A DNA stretch of 64,000 nt from CAYWRZ01 sp964460845 (GCA_964460845.1 CAYWRZ010000006.1:62001-126000); one strand, 5' to 3'. Counted from the first letter of the stretch, positions 26,754 to 35,697 are shown. A program made the numbers and translations. Notes: generated by a model from the letters alone, not told the origin.

Positions 26754-26996
26754 ATGAAAAAGAAAGTCAAACTTCATTTTGATGCGCTGCGCGTAAACAG
26801 CTTCATCACCTCTATCCACGAATCGGAAAGCGCCGAAATGAAAGGCGGCACCGAACTGAGCTGTACGCAGCAATGCAACACCCTGCACCAGGGCTGCCAG
26901 CTATCCAGGCATAATGTATGCCCCTCTGCCCCTCCGGCCTGTATCCCTAACACGATACTTACCGGCTGCAATACGCTGATAGCGGGTTGCGGTTAA
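26754..26996 (+). CDS. Lanthipeptide precursor 15
   Basis: This 80-residue precursor has a leader with LRVNSFITSIHESESAEMKGG-type sequence. The core has seven Cys and a CNTLHQGC / LSRHNVC pair related to precursor 8. It ends in IAGCG. Confidence 0.92.
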   Translation: MKKKVKLHFDALRVNSFITSIHESESAEMKGGTELSCTQQCNTLHQGCQLSRHNVCPSAPPACIPNTILTGCNTLIAGCG

Positions 26997-27032
26997 GTTT
27001 CTGAAAAAGTAATTTTTAATTTGAATTTTACG

Positions 27033-27257
27033 ATGAAAAAGAAAATCAAACTCGGCCTCGATGAACTGAAAGTGAACAGTTTCATCACCTCAATCAACAC
27101 CGATGAATCGGAAGGAATCAAAGGCGGAACGCAGCTAAGCTGTAACCAGGGCTGCCGCACTTACGAATTTCGCGATTGCAGAGTAACCCGCGATCAGGTC
27201 TGTGAGGATACGAATCCGCCTATCTGCGTGCGCAACACCACCACCATGCCCCGTTAA
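27033..27257 (+). CDS. Lanthipeptide precursor 16
   Basis: This precursor has 74 residues from the MKKKIK start; four more codons are open upstream. The core begins exactly like the main subfamily (CRTYEF, VTRD) but has only five Cys and ends in NTTTMPR, without the terminal Cys-containing unit of its relatives. It may be C-terminally shortened. Confidence 0.9.
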   Translation: MKKKIKLGLDELKVNSFITSINTDESEGIKGGTQLSCNQGCRTYEFRDCRVTRDQVCEDTNPPICVRNTTTMPR

Positions 27258-27319
27258 GGAGATGGCTTTCCTATTGCTTTTTTGTAGTTCAGACACGTTT
27301 TATCTAAACATCTATTCGT

Positions 27320-27595
27320 ATGAAAAAGAAAATCAAATTTAAGCTCGATGAGCTGAAAGTAAATAGCTTTGTCACTTCTATCGAAGATCGCGAAACGCAA
27401 GGTATAAAAGGCGGAAAAACGGGAAATGAATGTATTTTCCCCACGGTACGCAGACCTTGCGGCCCCACACAGGATAATAACTGTATTTCGGAGCTTTGTG
27501 GAATCACCAATTATTGTGTATCCGATATATGTCAGATTACGCGTAACGGTCCCACCTGCCCGGTTCCTGTCACTACTACTCCTCCGGCCTGTTAA
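27320..27595 (+). CDS. Lanthipeptide precursor 17
   Basis: This 91-residue precursor is the last of the array. The leader is LDELKVNSFVTSIEDRETQG, then IKGG. The long core has eight Cys and differs from all others: it opens KTGNECIFP, has closely spaced units (CISELC, CGITNYC, CVSDIC), and ends in a Pro/Thr-rich VPVTTTPPAC. Confidence 0.92.
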   Translation: MKKKIKFKLDELKVNSFVTSIEDRETQGIKGGKTGNECIFPTVRRPCGPTQDNNCISELCGITNYCVSDICQITRNGPTCPVPVTTTPPAC

Positions 27596-27610
27596 CACAA
27601 AACCGGATAC

Positions 27611-27639
27611 AAAAAAGGGGCGCTTCGGCGCTCCTTTTT
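27611..27639. terminator. Bidirectional terminator between array and enzyme operon
   Basis: A stem GGGGCGC / GCGCTCC with a UUCG loop is flanked by A on the left and T on the right, so it can work on both strands. It lies between the converging precursor array and the minus-strand biosynthetic operon. Confidence 0.88.
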
Positions 27640-27642
27640 CTT

Positions 27643-28620
27643 TCAAGAAAAAACCAGCAACGAACGGCTCATCAGATAAGCCAGGTAACCTTCGTCGCGG
27701 TTAAGGATTCCCAAACGGTTATTGCTCATATGCAGGTAACTGGCATACACAGACCATACGCTTCGCTGCGAAACCGGAATTTCGCCCTCGGGCGCGAGAA
27801 ATTCTTCCGACACCCGAAGCAATCCTTTTTGATGCAGCGCAGTAAGCTGTGCCGATACCTCTAACAGGGCCTTCACCCAATTGTCGTACCAGGGCTCGTC
27901 AAACGATTCGCCGGCCTCCAGCATTTCCCATACCTGCTCCTGAAAAGGAACCAGGGTTTCACGCTGTGCTTCGAAATTGACTTCAAAGGCTTGCAAAGCT
28001 TCTTCTCTTTTCTCTAAAAAGGTAGCCTCCGACAAACCGGTATAAGCCGGATGATAAGCCGCCGGAGCCCAGCTTTTAAATACATACTCAAAAAACAAGC
28101 AGGCTTCTTTGTGGTTTTTACAGCAACTATGCGCCAATGCCAGGTGCATCTGTATGGCCGCTCCCATCGCTCTTTCGTAGCTCCATTGCGCATGTTGTTT
28201 TTGCAGCACCGACAAGACCGATTCGGAAGAGACCTGAAAAAGCCGCTCGGCCACAGGCATGGCCTGGGTACCACCGTAACGTGTGGTTTCGGGCTCATAT
28301 TCCGCGAAAAAAACGGTACCCGGAACACGTATCTCCGGATCGGATACGGAAGGCACTGCTTCCGAAAGTTCGGAAAAAGCCGCTTTAAAATAGTCGGCAA
28401 GCCGTACACGAAGCGCTTCTCTACGCTCGGGATCGGGCAACCTGAAACGCAAACGGATATGCGGCCCTTTTTCCCAATAGCTAATAAAAAACCAGTCTTC
28501 GGCTATACCTTCGCGCTTCACTTCCTCTACAAAAGGCGCTACCGTACTTGTCAAAAAAGGAGCCGGCGCACCCGGATAATACAGGTAAGCGGCCAGCCAA
28601 TTCGGATCGACGGTACTCAT
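27643..28620 (-). CDS. LanB elimination-domain protein (canonical)
   Basis: This 325-residue protein should remove glutamate from glutamyl-Ser/Thr to give dehydroamino acids. All hallmark residues of the NisB-type elimination site are there: His54-x-Arg56-x-Arg58, Arg114 in TTRYGG, and His297 in LHMSNNRLG. I start it at 28620, where ATG overlaps the upstream LanB stop as ATGA; seven more codons are open upstream. It is the last gene of the minus-strand operon and the downstream half of a split LanB. Confidence 0.9.
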   Translation of the reverse strand: MSTVDPNWLAAYLYYPGAPAPFLTSTVAPFVEEVKREGIAEDWFFISYWEKGPHIRLRFRLPDPERREALRVRLADYFKAAFSELSEAVPSVSDPEIRVPGTVFFAEYEPETTRYGGTQAMPVAERLFQVSSESVLSVLQKQHAQWSYERAMGAAIQMHLALAHSCCKNHKEACLFFEYVFKSWAPAAYHPAYTGLSEATFLEKREEALQAFEVNFEAQRETLVPFQEQVWEMLEAGESFDEPWYDNWVKALLEVSAQLTALHQKGLLRVSEEFLAPEGEIPVSQRSVWSVYASYLHMSNNRLGILNRDEGYLAYLMSRSLLVFS

Positions 28621-31478
28621 GAGGCAGGGGTGTTTTTCCATTCTACGACCACTTCTGTTACGCAGGGCTTGCCATTTACCGAAAGCAACTGCTCCGACGA
28701 AGGCAGCATTTCCTGTACACGCAATATCCGGGGCAGCTTGTGCAACATTTTGACCAGCAAATCGACCAGCAGCGGATTGGAAAAGTGAATGTACTGCGGC
28801 TTATACGCTTCGCGCGACAGCTTACGGGCTTCTTCAGGAGGCAACTGCGCTACCTCCTGGTGATCCGACATGGCCACAAATACTTCGTCGGGCAATCCGA
28901 GAGAACGGCGCCAGGCATCAATTTGCAAAAACACCTGCGCCTCTTCGCCGCTAAAGCGATCGAGCGGAATGGTTTCGCGGTTGATACGCCAGCTTTTGCG
29001 TTGCACAACCAGGGTATCGCCTATCGTTACACGGGGCCATATCGCCACGCCGGGTTGCTGTTCGAGCAGAAAGCGTTCGTTGATCGTTTTGGACAGCATT
29101 CCCCAAAACACGTAACGCTGGGGCGAAAAACGGGTTAGCAACTGAAAAAGCTCCGAACGCCCTATCCAGCCCTGAAAGCCGAGGTCGAAGATTTCGCAGA
29201 AGCGGCCTGTTTCGCGGTGACGCAGCCGCAGCCGTTTTTCGTTCGCATCGTACACCAGCGACAAATCGGTTATCGATACCTGTGCCTGTACCGGAAGCGC
29301 ATTTTGGCTACCGGGCATACAGATTTCGTAAGGCATAAGCGGCGGATGAATGTTGGCGTTAAATACAGACGAATCGCAGTTTTCGATAAACAGATCGTTC
29401 TCCATATTTTCCGTATTCCATTCAAAAATGGAACGGTGCAGCACCTCGTCGAGCGTATGCACAAAACGGCTAAAAAATTTCCCGAATCCGGCCGTAGAAG
29501 CGTTAAGCACCGCCCTCAGCTTTTGCTGCCCGTTTTCCTGTAAGCGATATACCTGCGCAAAAACGGAATACGCATTCTTTCCGTCTTCGGGCCGCCCTTC
29601 GTGCCGAAAACGTTTTTCGGGTATTTCCAACTGTGCGGTTTCGGCATCAAAACGAGCCTCCAGTTTTTCGAGAAAAGTCTGGTTACGGGCAAGCCTGTCT
29701 TTAGCCGACTGCGAAAAGCTTAGCTCCATTGCTTTTTTCCATTCTTCGGTCAGCTCCAGCTCGGGTTCATCCTTTTTACGCGCCTGCATTTTCTTCTGGT
29801 AAGATTGTAGCGGTTTTTTCACTTCCCGGTAAAAATCTTCGTAAAAACGGAGCACGCTTACAGTTTCGTTTTCGCCATAGCGTTTGCAAAAATAAGCGGC
29901 CATATTTTCTCTTTCTTCCCAGTTCATTTCAAACTCGGAAAGCGAAAATACCATGTCGTTAGCGGCCGACGTTAATTTATCAAGCTCTTCGTCGGTCAGC
30001 AGCGACTCCGTTTCGAGGGTGGTGTCTTCGTAAAACATTTTTTCGGGCGTAAAATAGAAATACGCCTGTGAGTGGATCCGAAACTCGCGCGGCTCTTCTT
30101 CTTCCACTTCGGTTTCTTTCTCCGTTTCAGGAGATTTTTCTTTCTCCGCTTCTTTTGGCTTATTCGCTTTACGCGCCGACGGCTTTTCTGCCGCTTCGGC
30201 GGCTACAGGTACCGGCTCTTCTTCAGGTTCTCCGCGCTTTACCCTATCGGCCTGCGCCGCTCTTTTCAATAATTTCTCGCTCACTTCTTTCATTCCCGCA
30301 TGGGCCTGCTCTAACAGTACACGGCGCGCTTCGAGCGAGGCTTCGGCATACTGCCCGGCATATTCGCGCAAACGACGAAGCACCTCTATCAGCTCCGCTA
30401 TTAAGGGCGATACGGGCGGAAAAGCCTCCAGCACAGCTATAAGCTTTGTATCCCAATACGGATCAAGCCCCGATACTTCGAGCTGATATTCTACCAATCC
30501 GAAGCTTATCAGTTCGTCGAGTAAACTTTCCACTTCTTCGATCCCCGCATCGAAATATTCGCCCTTCACGATCTGCTCTACCAGCTCGCGGTAAACCATT
30601 CCGCCCTTGTGCGTCTCCAGTACCTCACACACTACATTTACGGCAGGGTGTGCGGGCAAACGCTGAAAAGATTCTAAATTGTTGTGGTTTATCAGAAAAA
30701 GATAGCCTTCTTCCTCTTTTTCAAGCGTCGGATTAAGCTGTATGCGAAGCTCGCGGTACAATTCGGGGATGCGAAAAAAAGCAGATCGCAAAAATCCGTA
30801 AAGGGTATTGTTGAGGCAAATATGGCTGCGCACGCGCGATTCGGACACGGGAGGCATTTCCGCTTCGGGCCTACCCAACGCAATTTGGGTAAACGTGCTG
30901 AAGGGCGATGTTTTGGCCGCCATCCGCGAAATGTATTTCACCAAACTCTCTTCGGTTTTCCGCTCTTTTTTTCGCAGCTTGTCGGAAGGAGAATTGCGGT
31001 AAGGCTCTATTTGGGCCAGCAGCAACTGACTCGAAAGCAACAATCCTTTCTGAAATTCTTCGTGGGTCACCAAGTCCTTAAAGCGGTTGCGTACCTGCAC
31101 GATTTCGGAAGTATATGACTTTGCATAGGTTTCGGACAGCGCCCGGTGCTGCGCATATAAATCGAGATATTCCTGCACAGCCTGGTGTTCGGCTGTGGTA
31201 AAACGGCTGCGGAGGATCAACTCCTCGTCGGTACCCAAGAGGCGATCATTATATATTTTTCGTTTCAGATCGATCAGCTTTCGTTGCGCAGCAGGCTCGG
31301 TTTCGGCCGAAATGGCTGTATATAACAAGGCACAAACCGGTTCTTTCAAGGCTTCGAGCTGAATGCTAAGGGTATGGCATTGCTGCGATAAAGCGGCGGT
31401 TTGCCCGAAATTAAACCGGCTAAGCGCTTCGAAAGGAAGTCCGGCTACGCGATAGAGGTAGTAAGGAAAACGTTTCAT
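28617..31478 (-). CDS. LanB glutamylation subunit (lantibiotic dehydratase)
   Basis: This 953-residue protein should transfer glutamate from Glu-tRNA to Ser/Thr of the precursor cores. It corresponds to the N-terminal part of full-length LanB, the elimination domain being on the next gene. The N-terminal motif RMAAKTSPFSTFTQIA (from residue 185) matches the family RPTPFG region. Residues about 278-334 (VLETHKGGMVYRELVEQIVK ... LDELISFGLVE) look like the winged-helix leader-binding element. The end (EAYKPQYIHFSNPLLVDLLV) is typical for the domain. An odd feature is a Glu/Lys/Ala/Pro-rich stretch at about 411-466, likely a disordered linker. A split dehydratase is known for pinensin-type clusters. 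Confidence 0.9.
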   Translation of the reverse strand: MKRFPYYLYRVAGLPFEALSRFNFGQTAALSQQCHTLSIQLEALKEPVCALLYTAISAETEPAAQRKLIDLKRKIYNDRLLGTDEELILRSRFTTAEHQAVQEYLDLYAQHRALSETYAKSYTSEIVQVRNRFKDLVTHEEFQKGLLLSSQLLLAQIEPYRNSPSDKLRKKERKTEESLVKYISRMAAKTSPFSTFTQIALGRPEAEMPPVSESRVRSHICLNNTLYGFLRSAFFRIPELYRELRIQLNPTLEKEEEGYLFLINHNNLESFQRLPAHPAVNVVCEVLETHKGGMVYRELVEQIVKGEYFDAGIEEVESLLDELISFGLVEYQLEVSGLDPYWDTKLIAVLEAFPPVSPLIAELIEVLRRLREYAGQYAEASLEARRVLLEQAHAGMKEVSEKLLKRAAQADRVKRGEPEEEPVPVAAEAAEKPSARKANKPKEAEKEKSPETEKETEVEEEEPREFRIHSQAYFYFTPEKMFYEDTTLETESLLTDEELDKLTSAANDMVFSLSEFEMNWEERENMAAYFCKRYGENETVSVLRFYEDFYREVKKPLQSYQKKMQARKKDEPELELTEEWKKAMELSFSQSAKDRLARNQTFLEKLEARFDAETAQLEIPEKRFRHEGRPEDGKNAYSVFAQVYRLQENGQQKLRAVLNASTAGFGKFFSRFVHTLDEVLHRSIFEWNTENMENDLFIENCDSSVFNANIHPPLMPYEICMPGSQNALPVQAQVSITDLSLVYDANEKRLRLRHRETGRFCEIFDLGFQGWIGRSELFQLLTRFSPQRYVFWGMLSKTINERFLLEQQPGVAIWPRVTIGDTLVVQRKSWRINRETIPLDRFSGEEAQVFLQIDAWRRSLGLPDEVFVAMSDHQEVAQLPPEEARKLSREAYKPQYIHFSNPLLVDLLVKMLHKLPRILRVQEMLPSSEQLLSVNGKPCVTEVVVEWKNTPAS

Positions 31479-31480
31479 AC

Positions 31481-32266
31481 TTAAGGTGTAGAATAATTGC
31501 GCTGAAATAAGTTACGCGATACTTTCTTGAAAAAGCTTTCGGTGCCGATTGTAATCTCGGCCGTACCCGAAGTTTGTGCCGTTCCTTTGCCACGCAGGTA
31601 GGTAAAAAGACGATGCCGATCGGTTTCGCTCAGGCGATAACGAATGCCCACACGACCCGCAGCGCTACCCGAATAAAGGGAATCGACGGCGGCATGAAGC
31701 ACAAGTGTTTCTTCTGTACCCAGGGTCATCGACACAGGATCGCCTTTGTGCAGGACAAAACTCCCGGCTTCAATTTCCGAAAAGAGCGCAACCCCGCTGT
31801 TTAACGGCACAATAAAAGCCAATGTGTCTGTACCGCGCGGATAGGAATAAATTTTACCGGCAGCCGGCGCACGCAGTAACTGGGTATCGTGGTAAAAAAA
31901 ATGCGCCGTTTTTTCAAGCTCCTGAAAAGATATTTCGTCCTCCGAAAGCGCTGTGGGCGGCATCCCTTTATCGAAAAGCATACCTATCGGCTGCCCCTGC
32001 TTTACCATCGAGCCCGAAGTAAAAAAAAGCTGCACTTCTTTTTCGGAAGGTGCTGACAAGAGCACAGTATCGGTAATAAATCCGCTTACAAAAGCGGGAA
32101 CGGTGCGAGGCACTTTTACAAAAATACTGGCCACGATAAGCAGGCAAAGCAAGGTAAACAGAATACCAATGCCCCGCTGTACAATCCAGGGCGGTCGTAT
32201 TCCGGTATCGTCTGCTCCGCCAGGGGGCACATCGAGACGATCGTATTTTTCTTCTTCCTGACTCAT
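31481..32266 (-). CDS. HlyD-like membrane-fusion protein
   Basis: This 261-residue protein has one N-terminal membrane helix (GILFTLLCLLIVASIFV, around residues 34-50) and a periplasmic part. The latter has two half-lipoyl-like segments (LRAPAAGKIYSYPRGTD and LHKGDPVSMTLG), as in short HlyD adaptors. It would connect the ABC exporter to an outer-membrane channel not encoded here. Its start overlaps the ABC gene stop by 4 bases, and LanB starts 2 bases after its stop. Confidence 0.82.
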   Translation of the reverse strand: MSQEEEKYDRLDVPPGGADDTGIRPPWIVQRGIGILFTLLCLLIVASIFVKVPRTVPAFVSGFITDTVLLSAPSEKEVQLFFTSGSMVKQGQPIGMLFDKGMPPTALSEDEISFQELEKTAHFFYHDTQLLRAPAAGKIYSYPRGTDTLAFIVPLNSGVALFSEIEAGSFVLHKGDPVSMTLGTEETLVLHAAVDSLYSGSAAGRVGIRYRLSETDRHRLFTYLRGKGTAQTSGTAEITIGTESFFKKVSRNLFQRNYSTP

Positions 32267-34452
32267 GCAAGTTGTATTTCAAGTTGATCTTTGACCAATC
32301 GGTAATACGCACCTTTTTGCGCAATAAGGCTTTCGTGCGTACCTTTTTCGGCCACTTTACCCTGATGCAGCACGATAATCTGGTCGGCATTTTTGACGGT
32401 GCTTAAACGGTGTGCTACTATTACCACGGTTTTATTTTCAAAAAAAGCGCTGAAATTTTCCATAATTACCCGTTCGTTATGTGCATCGAGCGCATTGGTC
32501 GCTTCGTCGAAAAAGATGTATTCAGGGTTTTTATAGGCTGCACGTGCAATGAGCAAACGCTGTTTTTGCCCCTGACTAAGCCCTACTCCGTTTTGTCCCA
32601 CGCGGGTATGGTATCCCAAAGGAAGCGATTCGATAAACTCGCCGATATGCGCTATTTCGACCGCTTTACGGAGCTTTTCGGGATTGGGTGTTTCGTCCGA
32701 CAAGGCAATGTTAGCCTCGATTGTATCGGAGAAAATATAACCGTCCTGCATCACGACCCCACAACGCTGGCGCCACAGCCGGCTGTCTATTTCCGTAAGG
32801 GGCACATGGCCTACACGTATCTCCCCGACCGAGGGATCGTAAAAACGCAGGAGCAAACGCAGCAGAGTGGTTTTCCCGCTTCCGCTCAGTCCGACGATAG
32901 CAGTCACTTTTCCGTAAGGAATGTCGAACGAAAGGTCATCGACCACCGCAGGGGAGCGGGGCCCGTCGTACCTAAACTGCAAATTGCGAAGCGAAAGGGT
33001 CGCTTGCGGCGGAATATCGGTAAACACAGCATCGGACGCATTTTCGTCGGGCTGGTTGTGAATCTCGGCCATCCTTTCGAGGCTGATTTTGGCATCTTGT
33101 CCGCTCTGAATAAACGATACAAACTGCATTACCGGCGCATCGAGCTGTGCAATGATATACATAATAGCCAGCATCATACCGAGGGTAAGATCGCCGTAAA
33201 TAACGCCCCGAGCCGCTACAAACGAAACGATAATATTGCGAAGCTCGCTGATAAACATTCCGCCCGAATACTGGTACTGCGAAAGCATCAGACTCCGCAT
33301 ATTGAGCCGGAGCAGCGCCGACTGGATTTTTTCCCACTGCGACCGTTTTTGTTCCTCGCAATTGTTGAGCTTGATCTCCGACATTCCTTCTAACAACTGA
33401 ATCAGGTTGTTCTGATTGCCTGAAAGCTCCATGAACATACGGTTATCGATATCGCGGCGTGCTTTTAGGAAAAAGAGGATCCAGCCTACATAAAGCGCGC
33501 ATCCCAGGGCAAAAATTCCGAAGATGAGCGGTGTATAAATAAACAGAATGACCGAAAAGACCAGAAAATTGAAAGAAGAAAGCAGGATACTAAGGCTGCT
33601 GCCGGTAAGAAAAGCCGTAACCCGGTGGTGATCATTGACCCTTTGCAGAATATCGCCCGTCATTTTCGAATTGAAAAAACGCAGGGGCAATTTCATCAGC
33701 TTACGCAAAAAATCAGAAATGATTGAGATATTGACACGGTTACCGATATAGAGCAGTATCCATCCTTTTATGACTTCGATAAACGTACGGCTCAAAAAAA
33801 GCATGAGCTGCCCGATCAGCACATAGGTAATAAACGAGAGATCCTTGAGCTTGATACCGTGATCGACGATAGCCTGCGTCAGAAATGGGAAAGCCACCTG
33901 TAACGCTGAGCCCGCCAAAATAGCCATTCCCACCTGAAGAATAAGGCGTTTGTACGCATAAAAATACGAGATCAAAAAACGAAAGCTCGACTTATAAACT
34001 ACCCCTTCTGTCTTGTAAAATTCTTCGCGAGGTTCGAGAAAAAGCGCTACTCCCTGCTGTGGAGCGGGTTCGGAGGGAATCCATCCGGCCATAAATTCTT
34101 CGCGCGTAAATACCGCCCTTCCTTTACCCGGATCGGCCACATAAACTTTGTTACCCTTCACCTTGTAAACCACCAAAAAATGCTGGCCTATCCAGTGCGC
34201 GATAAAAGGCACCGGAGTAGCTTCGGTAAGCTCGGCCGGCTCGAGCCGTGCAGCCAGGGTGTTGAAACCCATCGACTCGGCACAATCGCTGATACCCAGC
34301 AGCGACACCCCTTCACGACCGATGTAACATTTCTCACGCAGAAAAGCCAGCGAATAGTCTTTTCCGTAATGCTTCGCTATCATCCTAAGACTGGTAGGTC
34401 CGCAATCCATCACGTCGAGCTGTCGATACAGCGGAAATTTCCTGAAAAACAT
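32263..34452 (-). CDS. C39-peptidase ABC exporter (LanT-like)
   Basis: This 729-residue protein cleaves the leader after double glycine and exports the product. The N-terminal C39 peptidase is intact: Cys17 in DVMDCGPTSLRMIAKHYGK, His91 in GQHFLVVYKV and Asp107 in VADPGKG. Six membrane helices follow at about residues 150-450. The ATPase has Walker A GLSGSGKTTLL, signature LSQGQKQRLLIARA and Walker B YIFFDEATNALD. The KGG end of all 17 leaders fits this protease. I chose the ATG at 34452, beginning MFFRKFPLYRQLD; the upstream ATG at 34476 adds only eight residues. Confidence 0.93.
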   Translation of the reverse strand: MFFRKFPLYRQLDVMDCGPTSLRMIAKHYGKDYSLAFLREKCYIGREGVSLLGISDCAESMGFNTLAARLEPAELTEATPVPFIAHWIGQHFLVVYKVKGNKVYVADPGKGRAVFTREEFMAGWIPSEPAPQQGVALFLEPREEFYKTEGVVYKSSFRFLISYFYAYKRLILQVGMAILAGSALQVAFPFLTQAIVDHGIKLKDLSFITYVLIGQLMLFLSRTFIEVIKGWILLYIGNRVNISIISDFLRKLMKLPLRFFNSKMTGDILQRVNDHHRVTAFLTGSSLSILLSSFNFLVFSVILFIYTPLIFGIFALGCALYVGWILFFLKARRDIDNRMFMELSGNQNNLIQLLEGMSEIKLNNCEEQKRSQWEKIQSALLRLNMRSLMLSQYQYSGGMFISELRNIIVSFVAARGVIYGDLTLGMMLAIMYIIAQLDAPVMQFVSFIQSGQDAKISLERMAEIHNQPDENASDAVFTDIPPQATLSLRNLQFRYDGPRSPAVVDDLSFDIPYGKVTAIVGLSGSGKTTLLRLLLRFYDPSVGEIRVGHVPLTEIDSRLWRQRCGVVMQDGYIFSDTIEANIALSDETPNPEKLRKAVEIAHIGEFIESLPLGYHTRVGQNGVGLSQGQKQRLLIARAAYKNPEYIFFDEATNALDAHNERVIMENFSAFFENKTVVIVAHRLSTVKNADQIIVLHQGKVAEKGTHESLIAQKGAYYRLVKDQLEIQLA

Positions 34453-34494
34453 AGTACGATGTAGAACTAAATGCAACGTAGCTGCGCCGCCTTA

Positions 34495-35697
34495 TCAGGC
34501 CAAACGAAGCGAAATATTCTGACTACCCAATACCACTTCTATACCGGTGGCAAGGTTAACGAGCTGTCCTTTTTTGACCCGAAGCGCTTTCGAAAAACGA
34601 ATAAATAAAGGTCGCCAGTGCGTAAGCGGCGCATAAGGGTCGTTGGAAAGCTGCAATTCTTCGTCGAGGTGCGCCCTGAAATATACGATAGCTCCCGTGA
34701 GAAGTCCGTCTTCGGTAATACGCATTTTCACCTTTTGGGCGGGAATATCGTTTTCGTGATCGTCGTAAAAATTAATATCGTAGAGCAGGCACTCTTTCGA
34801 AATGATTTTTTCGCTACTCAGGTAAGTGTGCGAGGCTTTGACCCCCGATGCATAATTTTCGGAAGGAACGGCTTCCAGCTCACGAATATAAGGGTCGAAA
34901 CGAAGTCCGTACAACAGCGAAAGCTCGCGCGCCTCTGCTATCACTTTCTCTTTCTGCGTTTCTTCAAAACCTTTGGCACAAACCTGCAAACGATAAGGGA
35001 TAAGTGTGCCGTTCTTTTTGAGCAAGCGTTTTTTTACATCGTTGATATAAAAGAGAATGTTTTCGCCCAGCGGATCGTTACCTATAATTTCGTGAACAAT
35101 CACATCCACTTTCTTTTCGAGCTTCACATCGCGGCTGTTGGCGGCTATCAGTCCGATACGCTCCGATTCTCCATTGGCTTCGAACATACGTTGAGCCAGG
35201 TTCCCGATTTTGGTCTCTTCGATAGCGGTTACCCGCCGAGCACCTGCTTTGGCGGCAAAGAGCGAGAGGATACCGGTACCGCAACCCACCTCGGCCACAT
35301 CTTTTCCCGCCACATGCCTGCTTATAGCCTGCTTGTACGCCATTACACGCGGTACATCGCGAAGCATATAATGGTGTCCTATCACCTGCCCGAATCCGCG
35401 CGAAGTAAGCCGATCCTGCACCACCTTATCTTCGGTAAGGGGTACAATAAAATTGAGATCATAAAGCTGCTCGGAGGCTTTTTTAAAATCGCTGCGGGTT
35501 ATGGAATATTCGGTGGTAAACTCCTGAAGCGCTTCCTCGGGTGTGATCGGGTGAAGAAAACATTTCAGTAGAAAAAAGGTGTGCGAGGAAAGCACCATCG
35601 GTTCGGCCGAAAAAGAATTTCGGGCAAGAAAACGGCCACGTGTATCGGGCTGTATAATAAGTGATTTGGTAGTAACATACTGTCTATCCCAACGCAT
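34495..35697 (-). CDS. PRMT-like arginine methyltransferase with leader-binding-like N-terminus
   Basis: The catalytic half is a protein arginine methyltransferase of the eukaryote-like type. The N-helix motif HYMLRDVPRVMAYKQAI starts at 109 and the SAM motif I VGCGTGILS is at 137-145. The double-glutamate loop has Glu203 and Glu212 with the standard nine-residue spacing. The Thr-His-Trp loop is at 359-361 in PLTHWRPLFIRF. Residues about 25-88 (SSHTFFLLKCFLHPITPEEA ... LYDLNFIVPL) have the pattern of a PqqD-like winged-helix RiPP recognition element. It is the first gene of the minus-strand operon, 42 bases before the exporter, so it likely methylates arginines in the cores. Its presence in a lanthipeptide cluster is unusual. 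Confidence 0.85.
   Translation of the reverse strand: MRWDRQYVTTKSLIIQPDTRGRFLARNSFSAEPMVLSSHTFFLLKCFLHPITPEEALQEFTTEYSITRSDFKKASEQLYDLNFIVPLTEDKVVQDRLTSRGFGQVIGHHYMLRDVPRVMAYKQAISRHVAGKDVAEVGCGTGILSLFAAKAGARRVTAIEETKIGNLAQRMFEANGESERIGLIAANSRDVKLEKKVDVIVHEIIGNDPLGENILFYINDVKKRLLKKNGTLIPYRLQVCAKGFEETQKEKVIAEARELSLLYGLRFDPYIRELEAVPSENYASGVKASHTYLSSEKIISKECLLYDINFYDDHENDIPAQKVKMRITEDGLLTGAIVYFRAHLDEELQLSNDPYAPLTHWRPLFIRFSKALRVKKGQLVNLATGIEVVLGSQNISLRLA

Noticed and set aside
22016..27595. Possible CRISPR-like array because of repeated leader sequence
   Set aside because: The repeats are coding, of varied length, unevenly spaced and each begins an intact gene; no cas genes are present.
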